Assembly (NCBI RefSeq): GCF_000189635.1
Contig: NW_002476301.1
Span: 124,001 to 188,000, forward strand
Direction: 5' to 3'
Length of the DNA: 64,000 nt
From: Tetrahymena thermophila SB210
Lineage: Eukaryota; Ciliophora; Oligohymenophorea; Hymenostomatida; Tetrahymenidae
Shown here one piece after another: positions 52,602-64,000 of the stretch; position 1 is the stretch's first letter, and every line of letters begins with the position of its first letter. Under the pieces are notes generated by a model. It was not told the DNA's origin. It saw only the letters and a program-made list of their open reading frames with translations, and ran no database searches. The translations under genes and the position numbers were made by a program.

Positions 52602-54064
52602 TCAAGAGAAGTCTCTGTTAGGGAATATTTTTGGAGCTATTAAAGTCCAAATATAAATAGCTGCTGTTAGCCAAGCTATTATAATTTTAATCCAATAACT
52701 AGCAGAAGATTCTTAATATAGTTAGAAAGTATTATTACTAAAATCAGGAGAGCCCCAATTAGTAATTAGCATACATGTGTAGATCGAAACAAAAAACATG
52801 ACTACATAGAAAGCCTTAAATTATTATATAACAACAAGTCTTCTTATATCATTTTTATCTTCATCACTTAGATTGGCTTATTACTAGTTTAAGTTCTACG
52901 ATTATTGCTATTATTAACCTTAAGGCTATTGCATGGAATTATTTTCATATGCATTTTGATTTGATACTTTATTTTAATCTAAAGATTTATCTTCTTCATC
53001 ATCTTTATTATCTGCTAACAAAGCTTAAGGTGCATTGTTTATGATATTTTAGGTAGTTTTACTTGTTGATTCTTTGCTACTAAAAGTGACATACATCAAG
53101 ACAATAAAATTTAAGATAATTGCGATAGATAGATCAAAGTAGAATCCATTTTTATTATCTGAATTAGAAATAAGACTGTTGCATTCACTATCAGGAGAAC
53201 TAAACTATGAGGAAAATGTCAAAAATGAAATGTATAATCCGATACCGCCAGAAGCAATCAATGATCCATGAGGGTTAAATCCAAGAATTTGAATAAATGT
53301 TATAACTACTAGAATTACGATATTAACAGAAGATATAGCAGTATTTGTACTACATCCTTTAAACCATATGAATGTAAGAACGTTTAAAGCTATAGTCAAC
53401 CCATATAAAATTAAGGAAGTAAAAACCAAAACATATTTCATAGACTAGTTTCCTTGATCGTAATATTTGACCCAAGTTTGAGACCATTTATAGAGTAGAT
53501 CAATAATTACTAAAGACTAAAATAGCATATATAGAATACTAACATATTTAGCAAATTAAGAATAACCTTCAAAAAAACTATTAGGGATAAAGAAAACTAA
53601 TATAAAAACTAAAATTATATAAGTTATCTTGAAGCACCATAATCCTAATTTGAATAAAATAATTTATTTAATAAAAAATGAAGAATTTTAATTAAATAAT
53701 ATTTACCATCATTTATCATCTTTTTGGCTTCTATACCACAGCAAATAAACAGAAGCAAGAATAATCCTAGATAAAATGATGCTAAACTAAAACTCATTCT
53801 ATAAACAGAACTAGCTCCAAGACATTCTGAACCACCACCAGCTTCAGAAGGACAGTTAATGTATTTTGAAAATGTTTGAAATATATCTTATAGATAGTAG
53901 AAAGTGAATATTATAAAAAGAGTGAATACTATGTTTAAAATAATGTATGCCAATCTAATCTATTATTTCCAAGTTGTTTTGCATAAAGATTTACAACAAC
54001 CACATGCATTAGAGCAAAATGCTTTACCAGCACAGCAGAGTATTGAAGTACCGCAAATAATCAT
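52602..54064 (-). CDS. Serinc/TMS1 family multi-pass membrane protein (466 aa)
   Basis: Two exons with a 62-nt intron at 53645-53706; the coding length closes to 466 residues with TGA at the complement of 52602-52604. The start at the ATG 54062-54064 gives MIICGTSILCCAGKAFCSNA followed by the cysteine cluster CGCCKSLCKTTWK, typical of the N-terminus of serine incorporator (Serinc/TDE1/TMS1) proteins. About ten hydrophobic helices follow. A central polar loop (near 52870-53060) is acidic and Q-rich. The last helices (FYVVMFFVSIYTCMLITNWG, YWIKIIIAWLTAAIYIWTLI) and the end APKIFPNRDFS also fit. Serinc proteins sit in plasma or endosomal membranes and are linked to serine-derived lipid supply and lipid flipping. 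The family assignment is strong; the precise activity is not established by sequence. Confidence 0.92.
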
Positions 54065-55132
54065 TTTCTAAATATAATACTAAACTAAGATTTGCTAATT
54101 TATTTTTTTTTTTTTCAATCTTATAAATAAGTAATTTGTTTGATTGTTTACAAATAGATTATTTATATATCTATTTTGAATTTTTATTTAATCATAAAAA
54201 ATATATCAACACAGCTCAGCTCGTTTGTATACAAATTAAACAATTTAAAAATTAAATCTATATTTTTAAATAAATTACACATTTTGCCTCATGTGATATA
54301 AATAGAAATAACCTTGATTTAGTTTCTTTTTTATTCCATTATAATTAAATTTAAAATATTGCTATAGACAATTTTTTAAAGTTAAATTTCAAATATTTTG
54401 TTTGAAATTCACGTGATTTTACTAATTTATTACAACTTAACTAATTAAATTTTGAATTATTTTCAATAATTATCATAATTCTATTTTTTTTTTTTTTAAT
54501 TTTATTATTTTCTTTTTTCTCACAAAAAACACTCTACCTACCTCCCATTAATATTTTTAAATTTTGAAGGTTCATCTATGTTTTCTAAAATTTCAGAAAG
54601 GAGGAGTATTAATTAATATTTAAAATTCATAATTTATTATAAATATATTTGTTCTATTTTATCTTGTAATAATACATTAATTTGTATTCGTTAATTCCTT
54701 AATTATAAAATATCAAAAATAATTTAATAATTAATTAATTAATTCAGTTAATATAATGAATATTCAATGATTAATTTAACTTATTTTTACAGAATTAACG
54801 TAATTTAATATTTCCTTTTATAAAATGTTATAAATTTGTATCATAATATTTATTTTGCTATTTGAAAATAGCTAAATGAGATATTTGATAAATTATAAAT
54901 ATTTTGGCAGATTTTTATATTTTTGATATCAATTTTATGTGCATTATTTATTATATTATAGATAGATCTTTAGCTGGCCATAATTTATCGAAAATAAAAT
55001 TTTTTGTATTGTTTTTTTTATAAAAAATAAAGTAATTGTTTCATAATATAAGCACAAATTTTTGTATAACTATTTAATATTTTTGGAATAAAAAGTGAAA
55101 TTTATAATAATTATTTTAAAAAAATATTTTAA
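54065..55132. other. Divergent promoter region, poly(T)-rich
   Basis: About 1.07 kb between divergently transcribed genes. It holds poly(T) runs near 54104 and 54484 and otherwise featureless AT-rich DNA. No gene was seen. Confidence 0.55.
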
Positions 55133-57320
55133 ATGAATATATCTACCAACTAATAGCTTAGCAATATAGGTTCTTAGACTAACCTTTTAGATTTCCTGGC
55201 ATAAGAAAATAGCTAATCACAAAAATAAATTGATAATAATGTTATTCTTAAAAATGATACATCAATAAAAGAGAAAGGAAAAAAGAAAAAGTACTTTGTG
55301 GCAAGGAAAGTATAGCCCAATATTGGGAAAATTGTTGAGGATTAAGAGCATGAGCAAACACCATCAAGTTAAGGAAAATAAGAAATATATTAGAATCCTG
55401 ATAATAATAATTATGAAATAGATTAACAGTAGCGAAGATTTTCATAAGCGAATCAAAATTAAAATATAAAAAATGAATATTAACAAGAATTTCAAAAAAA
55501 AAGAAATTTTTCTTTAGAAAATAATATATAAGAAGGATAATCTCCTACTTTTCTACCTTTTTTAAATAATCTCCCTTCTGTTAATCAAAGCTTGAATAAT
55601 TCATAATACGTACCAGGGTTTACTCCTTAGCAAAACTCTATTTAAAACTAAGGAAATGGTAAAAGAAATATATCTCCAAATTAAATTTTAAAAGGTGTTA
55701 TTGAAAAGCCATCTGCATTTTAAAGTTATTTTAATAGAGAATCAAATGATGCATAAAATAATGTAATTAAAAGCTCAAATTTAAATGAAAGTGTTATACC
55801 GCATGTAAATATTAGTGGAATCGATGATTCAATGGATGTCTCTTCATCTCATATGGATAGAAATATTTTTCTTAAGCATAACTAACCTTTATACTAGCCT
55901 TAAATAGGTGATAACGGACCTAAATTTGACAAAAATGGTAAGATAATACCTCGCTCGATAGTTGGAAAGCCAGAATGGTTTTTAAAAAACTAAGGAAGCA
56001 AGTTAACAAAGGAAGATCTAAGCATTTTTACACCTAAAAGGTAAAGATAATTAACAACTCAATCTATTAGTGTTAAGAGTCGCTCTTTAAATAAGAGTAA
56101 CTTGAAAAATGCCTTGAAAATATAGTAAGATGTTAAAATAACTAAATACTAACTTGAAAAATAATTAGAAGCTATCAGAGAAAGGATAAAGCATAATATA
56201 GAAGTTGAAAATAAGGCAGTTTAATAACTTAAAACAACTGATAAATTAAGATTTACTTAACAAACAAGAAACTTAGAAAAATTTAATTAAATTGAAAAAG
56301 AATGGATGAATTTTATAGAGTATAGTAGCTCTAAAATGCATAGAGATTACACATAATCACAGCTTCTTTAATAAGATGGATTTAGATAAGTAATTAAATA
56401 TTAATTAATTTCATTTATAATAAAAATGGTTTAGGATAATAATAAAAAATCTTCATATTTTTGTTTCTTTTCTTTACAATTTTATTTAACTAAAATAGAA
56501 AAAAGAAATGACTGATGTGTTTGAGACAGCAAAAGGGGCATTTGATCTTTTTGGGTCTAGAGTGTGGTACATGAATCTTAGAAATCCATAGGAAGATCAA
56601 TAATTAAATCCTGATGAAGGTGATTATAAAGATATTATTAAATCAAAATCACAAGTTAACATGAACCCTCTAGTTGTATTAGAAGATATGCCTCTTGCGT
56701 TTAACAGAGCATTGCCATAAGGTATGGTTAAAAAATAGCTTGAGATAGTAAGAAAGCCTCTGGCTACCAGCTTGAATTAGTCTTTAAAGATGTCAAAGTC
56801 AATAAGCTAGTATAGCTTGAATCAAAGCAAAATAACTAACAAACCATTTCAATCATTTGACTCACTAAAATATTATAACTAAAGACTATCTAGTCTAAGA
56901 GATGACATGAAATTCCATAAAAAAATACTTATTGATCAAAACCTAGAGTTAGATAATTTAATAGTAAATAAAAAGGATTATTTTATAAAAATTAATCACT
57001 ATTTTAATTTTATTTTAGATATTTGGTTAGAACTAATTACAAAGGGAACAAGATATGCTTTATAATTCCAAAGAGGATTTGTTTGAATATAAAAAGTAGG
57101 AACCAGAACCCTGTAATTTATTGAATGTTACTTTCGAATTCTCTTAATTAAATTGTTTATATCCACTAATTTTTTTAAAAAAATATATTTAGATGTAGAA
57201 GAAATAATCGAAATATAATATGATAAGCACGGAATCCAGTAAGAAGGAACTTTAAAAGATTTTAGTTTACCATAAATAAATAGACATTCTATAGATTTAT
57301 CAAGTATAAGCAAAAACTGA
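55133..57320 (+). CDS. Unrecognised Q/N-rich protein with coiled coil (647 aa)
   Basis: The start is ATG 55133 (MNISTNQQLSNIGSQTNLLD) and the stop TGA 57318-57320. Three GT...AG introns at 56390-56498, 56964-57018 and 57113-57192 close in phase, giving 647 residues. The first 300 residues are polar, Q/N/S-rich and probably disordered, with a conserved-looking patch IVGKPEWFLKNQGSKLTKED near 55960-56020. A strong coiled coil follows (LEKQLEAIRERIKHNIEVEN and following, 56150-56330). The second exon contains FDLFGSRVWYMNLRNPQ (56551-56592), which looks like a conserved motif rather than filler. The C-terminus ends IDLSSISKN. I do not recognise the family; the architecture would suit a cytoskeletal or basal-body protein, but that is a guess. 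The third intron was preferred to read-through because it gives a better protein tail. Confidence 0.75.
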
Positions 57321-57688
57321 AAATAAAAATATCAATTGAAAATAATAAAAAATTAATATCGTATTTTTAATAGAAATATTGATGAAGTTGTATGTATAAT
57401 AAATAACAATAGTTTAATAAAATTAAATTTCCAAGTCTTTACAATGGTTTAAGAAATTTATTTAAGCTATAATTGACAATATTTTATATTTCAAACATTT
57501 AGTACTAGAGTTACTGAATATTATAAGAAAAATAATGATTGTACACCTAAATGTGGCTATAATTTTGCATATTTATTTTAATTCAAAAGTCTTACTGTAT
57601 ATTTTTTATATTGAAATATTAAAGAAGAATTAAAGTAAAAATATTAATTTTGTTGTGTTCAAAGAATTAATAAACATCATATTTATTT
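57321..57688. other. Intergenic, kinase promoter region
   Basis: Short AT-rich gap between two plus-strand genes. No further feature was seen. Confidence 0.55.
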
Positions 57689-60177
57689 ATGGGTGAAACT
57701 CAGTCCACGTTATAAAAGATAGATTTAACTAAAAAACATGCTTATGACCCCAACAACTACCCAGAAAATCCAAAATAAAACGCTTTTTAAGAGTTAGGTA
57801 GATTTTTAACTTTCATAGATCAATTCATTTAGAATTGTATTATAATAGTTAGCCTAATTTAGCAATATATTTTTTTATTTAATGATTAATTTTCTTATCC
57901 ATAATTTGGTAAATAGACATAAATCAGTAAACGCATTTTGTGAATGAAATCCTCAAGCAAAAGTTTAATGATTTTGGAAATAAAGGAAAGAGCATTCTAT
58001 AATTTCTTAAAGAAAAAGGATATTTATTGACAGATCAAATTCTTGGAAAAGGAGGTTTTGGAATGGTAGTAAAAGGGTATAGTGTTCCTCTCAAAAAATA
58101 TGTAGCTATAAAAATAATTAAATTTAAAACACAAAAATAGTTTTTTGATAACTTGCTAGAATTCAATAATTAATAAGATCTTAAGTAGAAAAACATCCTC
58201 TAATCTATTTAGATAATGAATTTCAATGAGTTATAGATTCAATTTATTGTTATGGATCTTTGCAAAAGTAAAAAAGGACTTTTAAATATTGAAAACTATT
58301 ATTTTGATAATCTACTAATTATTACTTTTAAAATAAATTCTAATTTATCAATTCACATGTTAATTTATATTTAATTTAAATAGCTGACTTAGTCGAATAC
58401 TTAAATTACTTCTTAAGCTAGAAAAAATGGTTGAAAAATTTAGAAATTCTTTAATTATGGTTATAACTTGTATAAGGTCTAAAGTATTTGCATAGCTAAA
58501 ATATTCTTCACTTAGACATAAAACCAGCAAATATTCTCCTTGGAATAGACAATTTTTGGAAATACAGTAATTAATTATTAACAAAATTATTTATTCTTTT
58601 AGTTAAAGATTCAATAATAATTTAGCTCTTATTTGATTTAGTTAATAACTATAAATATTATGTTTTCTAATAATTCTAATTTTTCTTTTAAACTTATAAT
58701 TAATTTTGAATGATAAATAAATATGAAGCATAAATTAATATACTATTTATATCTAATAATAATTTATTATTAATGTCTTTTAATTAGAATAAAAGCTCAG
58801 TTTAATCATAAAAAATATAAATTTTTATTAAATCTAATAAATATATACTTATCTTTACTATGTAATACCAAAGCTTTATTAAAGCTACCCATGAATAAAA
58901 TTATCTTTGATTATTTAAATTGCATAGTTATGCTGTATATTTCAATTAATCATATGAAGAATTAATTTTAATATACCTTTATTTTAAAAAGACGACTTTG
59001 GGTTATCTTTTGTTTTACGTGATGGATAAGAATCAACAACTGACACAGTAAATATATATTACTATTGTAATAAATTCAATTAAATAAGCAACAATATTTT
59101 ATTAATAGAAAGGATTTACTTCAACTTACAGCTCCCCTGAGTAATACTTATTACATTAATTTAAAGTAAAAACACCAATATCTAAAGAAGTAATTCTATT
59201 TTCAAATAATTTTTATAATTAATAATTTTTTAAATTAGAGCGATATTTATAGCTTGGGATTAGTGTTTTTATTAACAACTAAAGTTATTCTAAGCAAAGA
59301 AACATTAATAAAACTAAAGTTAGATTCAAATTTACTAGCAAAGTGTTATAATGATGAATACAGTGATTTGAATGAATAAATAATAAAAAAGATGCTTAAG
59401 ACTAATCCACAAAAAAGGATTACTTTAGATCAGCTGGAAAGTGTGATTTAAGAAAATATTTAAATATTAGAAAATAAAGGTAACTATTTTAAAGAATAAA
59501 TAAATGTAAGAAACAAATCATTGCCGAGTTTAGACATAGAAAAAATTACAAAACAAAATTAACTGGAAAAAAATAAATCCTAATCATAAATAGAAAAAAT
59601 ATAAATTTACTACCCATCAAAAAGAGTTTTAACAAATAGAGAATATAATGATTAATAGTTATAAAGTAATAGATAGTAAAGTACAACAGCAAGTTTAACT
59701 CCTTTAAAATTAAGGAGGAAAGTTATTTCGAATCCTAATGATTAAAATAATAAAAACCAGTCAAATAATCAGTAATCTTTTGATTCTTAAGTAGATTTAG
59801 TTTAACTAGGAGCTGATAAAAAAATGCATGGTTTACCCTACATTTTAGAGAATAACTTAGCCAATAGAAGTTAAGGTTATCTTAATTAAAATACTGTGAC
59901 AATAACACAAACCAGCAATAAATTAACTAAAAATGATTATTAATTTTAAAATTAAAAAATATAAAATTTAATAAGTAAATAAAAAAATGAAATGGAATAA
60001 AATATTTAATCTGTTAAAAACAGATATTTAAGTCTATAAACTAATAAAATCGAAGTTAAATCATAAAATATTTAAAAAAATAATAATAGCTTTTTGCCTA
60101 AAATATATTAAAATAGAGCTCAAATTAATTTGCAAAATATATACTTTGATGAAAATAAGTAACAAAAATTTAAGTGA
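57689..60177 (+). CDS. Serine/threonine protein kinase (585 aa)
   Basis: Six exons; introns at 57837-57916, 58268-58383, 58567-58991, 59048-59108 and 59190-59238 leave exactly 586 codons ending at TGA 60175-60177. The start MGETQSTLQ has glycine 2 and serine 6, the N-myristoylation pattern, so membrane attachment is possible. Kinase motifs in order are: glycine loop LGKGGFGMV (about 58045); VAIK with the catalytic lysine codon at 58111-58113; hinge FIVMDLCK; catalytic loop HLDIKPANIL with Asp at 58515-58517; DFG at 58994-59002; activation segment ending TYSSPEQ; SDIYSLGLVF of the F helix; and RITLDQL near the end of the domain. The catalytic loop has HLD where most kinases have HRD, making it a non-RD kinase. 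The last 250 or so residues are Q/N-rich and disordered. The kinase fold is certain; the subfamily (NEK- or ULK-like) and substrate are unknown. All catalytic residues are present. Confidence 0.9.
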
Positions 60178-61188
60178 GCAGACAGACATACAAACTAAAC
60201 TCTATTTTAATTAAGAATTTATTTATTTATTTATCAAATTTAATATATAAAATAAGAACTTTAAAATTTAATGTAAATATATAATTAATTATCATTAAAA
60301 ATATATAATAAAAGAAATAAAAATAGATATCATCTATCTAACTAAGTAAAGTATTCTTGAATTAATTTATTAATATTCTAAAAATTTTTAAAATTCATAA
60401 ATAAGTTAATTATTTTAAAAAACTTATAAATATCTATATTAAATTTATGTTATCTAACATAAAATCTTTAAATGTTTAGTGGATTTTTATTGAAAAATAT
60501 TGCTTCACTATTATCTTACAAAATAAAGAATGAATTACGTTTGCCTGTTTGTTATTTTTTTTTCTTATCAATTTTTATTTCTATTTTGAAAATTTAAAAA
60601 TATTTTTTTGTGAAAAAATCTTAATAAAAATTTATTTCAAAAATTAAAATAAATTAAATAAGATGCATTTATTTTAATATCAGCTAAAATAACATCAGAT
60701 CCGAATCAAATTATTTTTTTTCAAGTTTTTGAATTTATTTCATGTTTCAGGCATCTTCACACATGTATTTGACTCCAATTTAAAATATTTCTGAAATCTC
60801 CACACAAAATTTTTCACAAAAGAGATTTTTAATCAATTGACAAAATATTATAGTGAGAAATTTATGATAGTTTTTAAAGAAAGGAAGACTATCCCTATTT
60901 TAATGCTAGTCATGTAAAAAATTTTTTATAATTTGAGCCTTAGCTGAAATTATAGCTTACTTTTATGCCTAATATCTATTGACTTTTTTTTTAAGGATAG
61001 TATATTATTAACAAATAATTTTTTATAGCTTGATATATATTTTTGTGTTTTTAGTTGTATTGGGTTTTTTCTAATGCTTAAATAGACTATAGTTAACTTC
61101 TACTTTAAATAATCATTTATTTGTGAAATTATGATTGATTTTTATTGGGCTTAAACAAATTAAAATATTAAATTAAAATTTTTGAAAA
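60178..61188. other. Intergenic, nothing recognised
   Basis: About 1 kb of AT-rich DNA between two plus-strand genes. The patch at 60690-60960 is slightly less AT-rich, but TGA interrupts every frame, and I found no RNA-like pairing. Confidence 0.5.
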
Positions 61189-63171
61189 ATGAAGATTGGA
61201 GAATTTCTATCAATTTAATAAAAGTATTTGAACTAAATGGCAAATCAGAAAAGCTAAAATTTACTAAAAAAGTAAAATTGCTAAGATGATAATAAGTAAG
61301 AATAATCGCTTAAGGAAAATAATCTTAGCAGAGAAAATTTAACACAAATGTAAAATTCTACTAATAATAATACATAAGCACTTAATGACGAAATAAGTTA
61401 ATTAGAAAAAGATATTCTCAATTCTAACACTAACAAAATAAATAACTCAATTACTTCTAGAAAAAATGAACCATTTTTTATTGATGGAAAATACTTTTTA
61501 TAGCAAGATATACCAACCTCACCATAATTAGTCGCCTAAAATCTATTTTTACAGAAAACATTACAATAATTTTAGAAATGTAATAATGGCTTTAAAGTTT
61601 AACCTCTTCAATTAACAAATGTTGATGCAAAATAAGTAATCCCTAAACAACCTAAGAAAATTTAGCTAGATAATAGAAATAAGAGTATAGCTTATCTCCA
61701 AAATATTTTCCATAAAAATTATTTGAAATAACAGAGTTTGATTGAATAATCAAATTAGGAAAGTCTTAACACATCAACTAAGAGATAAAAAATTCTTAAT
61801 AATAATATTGGTAATTACTCGAATATAGTAAACAGTAAAAATGAAGCAATATTAAGTTCCAATCATAGTAATAATTTTAAAGAAAACTATACTTTATAAC
61901 CAGAATGTACTGAGAGCTAACACTAAAACAACTATTCAGAATTACTGCTTTAATTCTTAAAAGAAGAAAATGAACATGTTAATTAGGCTATTAGATATAA
62001 TTCAATGTAATAAGACTCTTCTAATAATAACAATAAAATACAATTTTTAAATAAAAAAAATATGAATGAGGAATACTTCTCATGCAATTATCCTCCTGAA
62101 ATTTAGCATTTAAAATGCTAAGAAAGTGCAGTCTTATCTGAAAGATAAACAAATCAAAGAAATTATAATAAGGAAAGTAGCATTTTAATAAAGAATCTTA
62201 AAAATTAGATAAAACATTCTTCATATTTTTTATAAGAAATGATTTAATAAAAATATGATAATCAAATTACTTAATAAAACTAACAAAAATATGACAGCAC
62301 AAAGTTTGAAAATGAGTTAAGATAAAAACACAAGCTGTAAACTATTTAAGATATTCATCAGAAAAAAAGTATATCATTCTTATTGCAACAAACGCTTCTC
62401 AAGCAAAGTTAAGCTAATCAAAAAAAGTAAAAAAATATCAATTTGGAAGAATATAATAACTTGCTGGATAAAATTTAGTAAATTCAAAAATATAAGTAAG
62501 TTAGTACCACCAAAAGCTCTAAAACACTTACAGAGTTTCCTTTTAAAATTTAACAATCCTTAGATTGTTTAGAATTAAACAGGTTATCAAGCTGGGAAGA
62601 AGATCAAAAATTAGATAATTTTTCTTTAAAAAGAGTTTTGACATTTAAGAAAGATATTTGCTAAAAATAGCTTAGCTTTACAGAGAATTTATTAAATTAA
62701 AAGATTCATAAGCAGCAAAAGGTTAGTGCCATAAATGAGCATCAAGTATAGCTAAGGCCTTTAAATAGAAAATTAAATATTAATAACAGTGTATCACAAT
62801 CATAAAAGTAATATGCAGATTCTCTATTTATTGATTAGGCTAATGCGTTTGAAGTAGTAATAGACAATAATAAATAATCAGTTAGGAATCTAAATTAAAA
62901 CATAAAATTATCATCAATATAAAACAGAACTAAGCCGTAAAAAAAATAATCATATAATTAAAATTATTATGAACACATATAGTTAGAAACGCAAGATAAA
63001 AATCATAAACTTTGTAAAAAATAATCAAGTTCTAATAATTTATACAGTTCCAAATAAACAAACAATTATTTCAGCTCATAAGAAAATAAAAATTATAATA
63101 ATTCTAAAATATTTTATGAAGAATCATATGATATTGAAAATTATATTCATGACCAAAGGCATATAAAGTGA
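61189..63171 (+). CDS. Unrecognised intronless Q/N-rich protein (660 aa)
   Basis: A single uninterrupted frame of 661 codons from ATG 61189 to TGA 63169-63171. It contains a very large number of in-frame TAA and TAG glutamine codons and no intron, unlike most neighbours. The protein is rich in Asn, Gln, Ser and Lys and of low complexity through most of its length, so it is probably disordered. A stretch near 62200-62480 is likely coiled coil (for example QEMIQQKYDNQITQQNQQKY, QKNINLEEYNNLLDKIQQIQ). A less repetitive patch follows (SLDCLELNRLSSWEEDQKLD). No domain is recognised. Such proteins in ciliates are often lineage-specific. The open length far exceeds chance, so the gene call is secure although the function is unknown. 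Confidence 0.8.
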
Positions 63172-63921
63172 CTTATATTTATATAGAGGTATTATTTTAT
63201 CAAATGATGAGAGTTAAGATTGATATTTTTATAGTAAATTAGTATTATATAAATTCTAAAAATATTAAATAAATTTTCATATTTATTATCAAATATTTAA
63301 TTTTTTAGATGTCTATAAATAAATAATTGAATTAAAATTTATTATTCAAAAAAATATTAATAATATTTTCCTAAACTAATATTATATACTCTATTACTTT
63401 TTTTATCTAAGCTCAAAAATATTATTTATGCCAGTCAAAATTAGGAAATTTATTTTTCAAAATATTTATTTTTATTAAATTTTAATTTGCGTTTTTAGGA
63501 AATATTAATTAAATAACTTACTTACTAACAAATTAAATTGTATGTAACAATTAATGAGTCAATAAAATTACTAACTAGTTCTTTACATTGCTTTGGTATT
63601 TGTTTTCTATATTTTAAAGAAGATTTAAAAGAGATAGATTATCAAAATCGAATATCAAATATTTTTAAGATGCAGAAAAAATTGTAGTATTTTTATGAAG
63701 AGAGAAAAAATATATAAGAATTGATATTGATAGATTATATAATTAAATTGCTAGTTACTATTTAGAGTTGAGAGATAGCGATAAATAGTATAAATTTTAA
63801 TCAATCGAATTAATTTTTTGTGTATTTTGTTTGAATCAGAATTTTTTAATATTCATTTAAAATCAATAACTCTGATTAGTTTTTAGATAAGCTTAAAAAT
63901 TTAAATTACTTAATTGAATAG
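63172..63921. other. Intergenic, nothing certain
   Basis: AT-rich sequence upstream of the last gene. A TGA-free stretch at roughly 63480-63770 has no clear start and is too short to call. Confidence 0.45.
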
Positions 63922-64000
63922 ATGGAAGATCAAAGATAAGTAGGATTAATAAAAATTAATGGATTCTCTAATGGTTTACACCCGTTACAAATATTTGCAT
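63922..64000 (+). CDS. Start of a probable DHHC palmitoyltransferase (partial)
   Basis: ATG 63922 opens a frame that runs off the window after 26 codons. The composition rises sharply from the AT-rich flank, as at other gene starts here. The residues INGFSNGLHPLQIFA resemble the short block just before the first membrane helix of DHHC-type S-acyltransferases (human ZDHHC1/11: NGWS..LH..Q). These enzymes attach palmitate to cysteines of membrane proteins. The DHHC core lies beyond the window, so the family call rests on one short motif. Confidence 0.5.

Noticed and set aside
53205-53441. Small stand-alone membrane protein on the minus strand
   Set aside because: It is an internal piece of the Serinc gene between in-frame TAG/TAA glutamine codons, not a separate gene.
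57113-57192. Reading through without the third intron in the Q/N-rich coiled-coil gene
   Set aside because: The frame stays open but gives a low-complexity tail in a span with intron-like composition. Splicing at 57113-57192 restores phase and gives a more gene-like tail ending at a nearby TGA.
1-64000. CRISPR arrays, rRNA genes, retroelements or virus-like elements
   Set aside because: No direct-repeat/spacer pattern, no rRNA-like GC-rich conserved stretch, and no reverse transcriptase, integrase or capsid motifs were recognised on either strand.

Overview
The window is nuclear DNA from a ciliate, most likely Tetrahymena or a close oligohymenophorean relative. It is extremely AT-rich. In every real gene TAA and TAG occur in frame as glutamine, often many times, and TGA is the only stop. 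Genes are interrupted by short AT-rich GT...AG introns of about 42 to 425 nt, longer than the tiny introns of Paramecium. Under the standard code almost every gene shatters into fragments, so all calls here were made by reading with TGA as sole stop and checking that exon lengths and splice phases close.

Left part (1-8.8 kb): the C-terminal end of a kinesin-3 type motor (+), a complete condensin subunit CAP-D2 (-), and a tRNA-Gly(GCC) (+), followed by about 1.6 kb with no recognisable gene.

Centre (8.8-45.3 kb): two giant head-to-tail paralogues, each about 16.7 kb and about 5,000 residues. They carry an N-terminal alpha-helical region, a Lys/Asp/Glu-rich low-complexity tract, a very long stretch of leucine-rich (RNI-like) repeats, an acidic Ser/Asp tract, and a C-terminal multi-pass membrane region whose motifs resemble XK-related (XKR) proteins. 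A WD40-like gene lies between them on the opposite strand and is present once. Exons are much better conserved between the copies than introns, which points to an old duplication kept under protein-level selection.

Right part (45.3-64 kb): two small genes invisible under the standard code (46.4-46.9 kb and, less sure, 48.0-48.7 kb). Then come a NADAR/YbiA-like N-glycosidase (-), an unrecognised type I membrane protein (-), a Serinc-family membrane protein (-), an unrecognised Q/N-rich coiled-coil protein (+), a Ser/Thr protein kinase with an N-myristoylation-type start and non-RD catalytic loop (+), and an intronless Q/N-rich protein (+). The last bases probably start a DHHC palmitoyltransferase (+). 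No mobile element, CRISPR array, rRNA or viral relic was recognised. Apart from the tandem pair, the genes look like ordinary unlinked housekeeping and accessory genes rather than one pathway.
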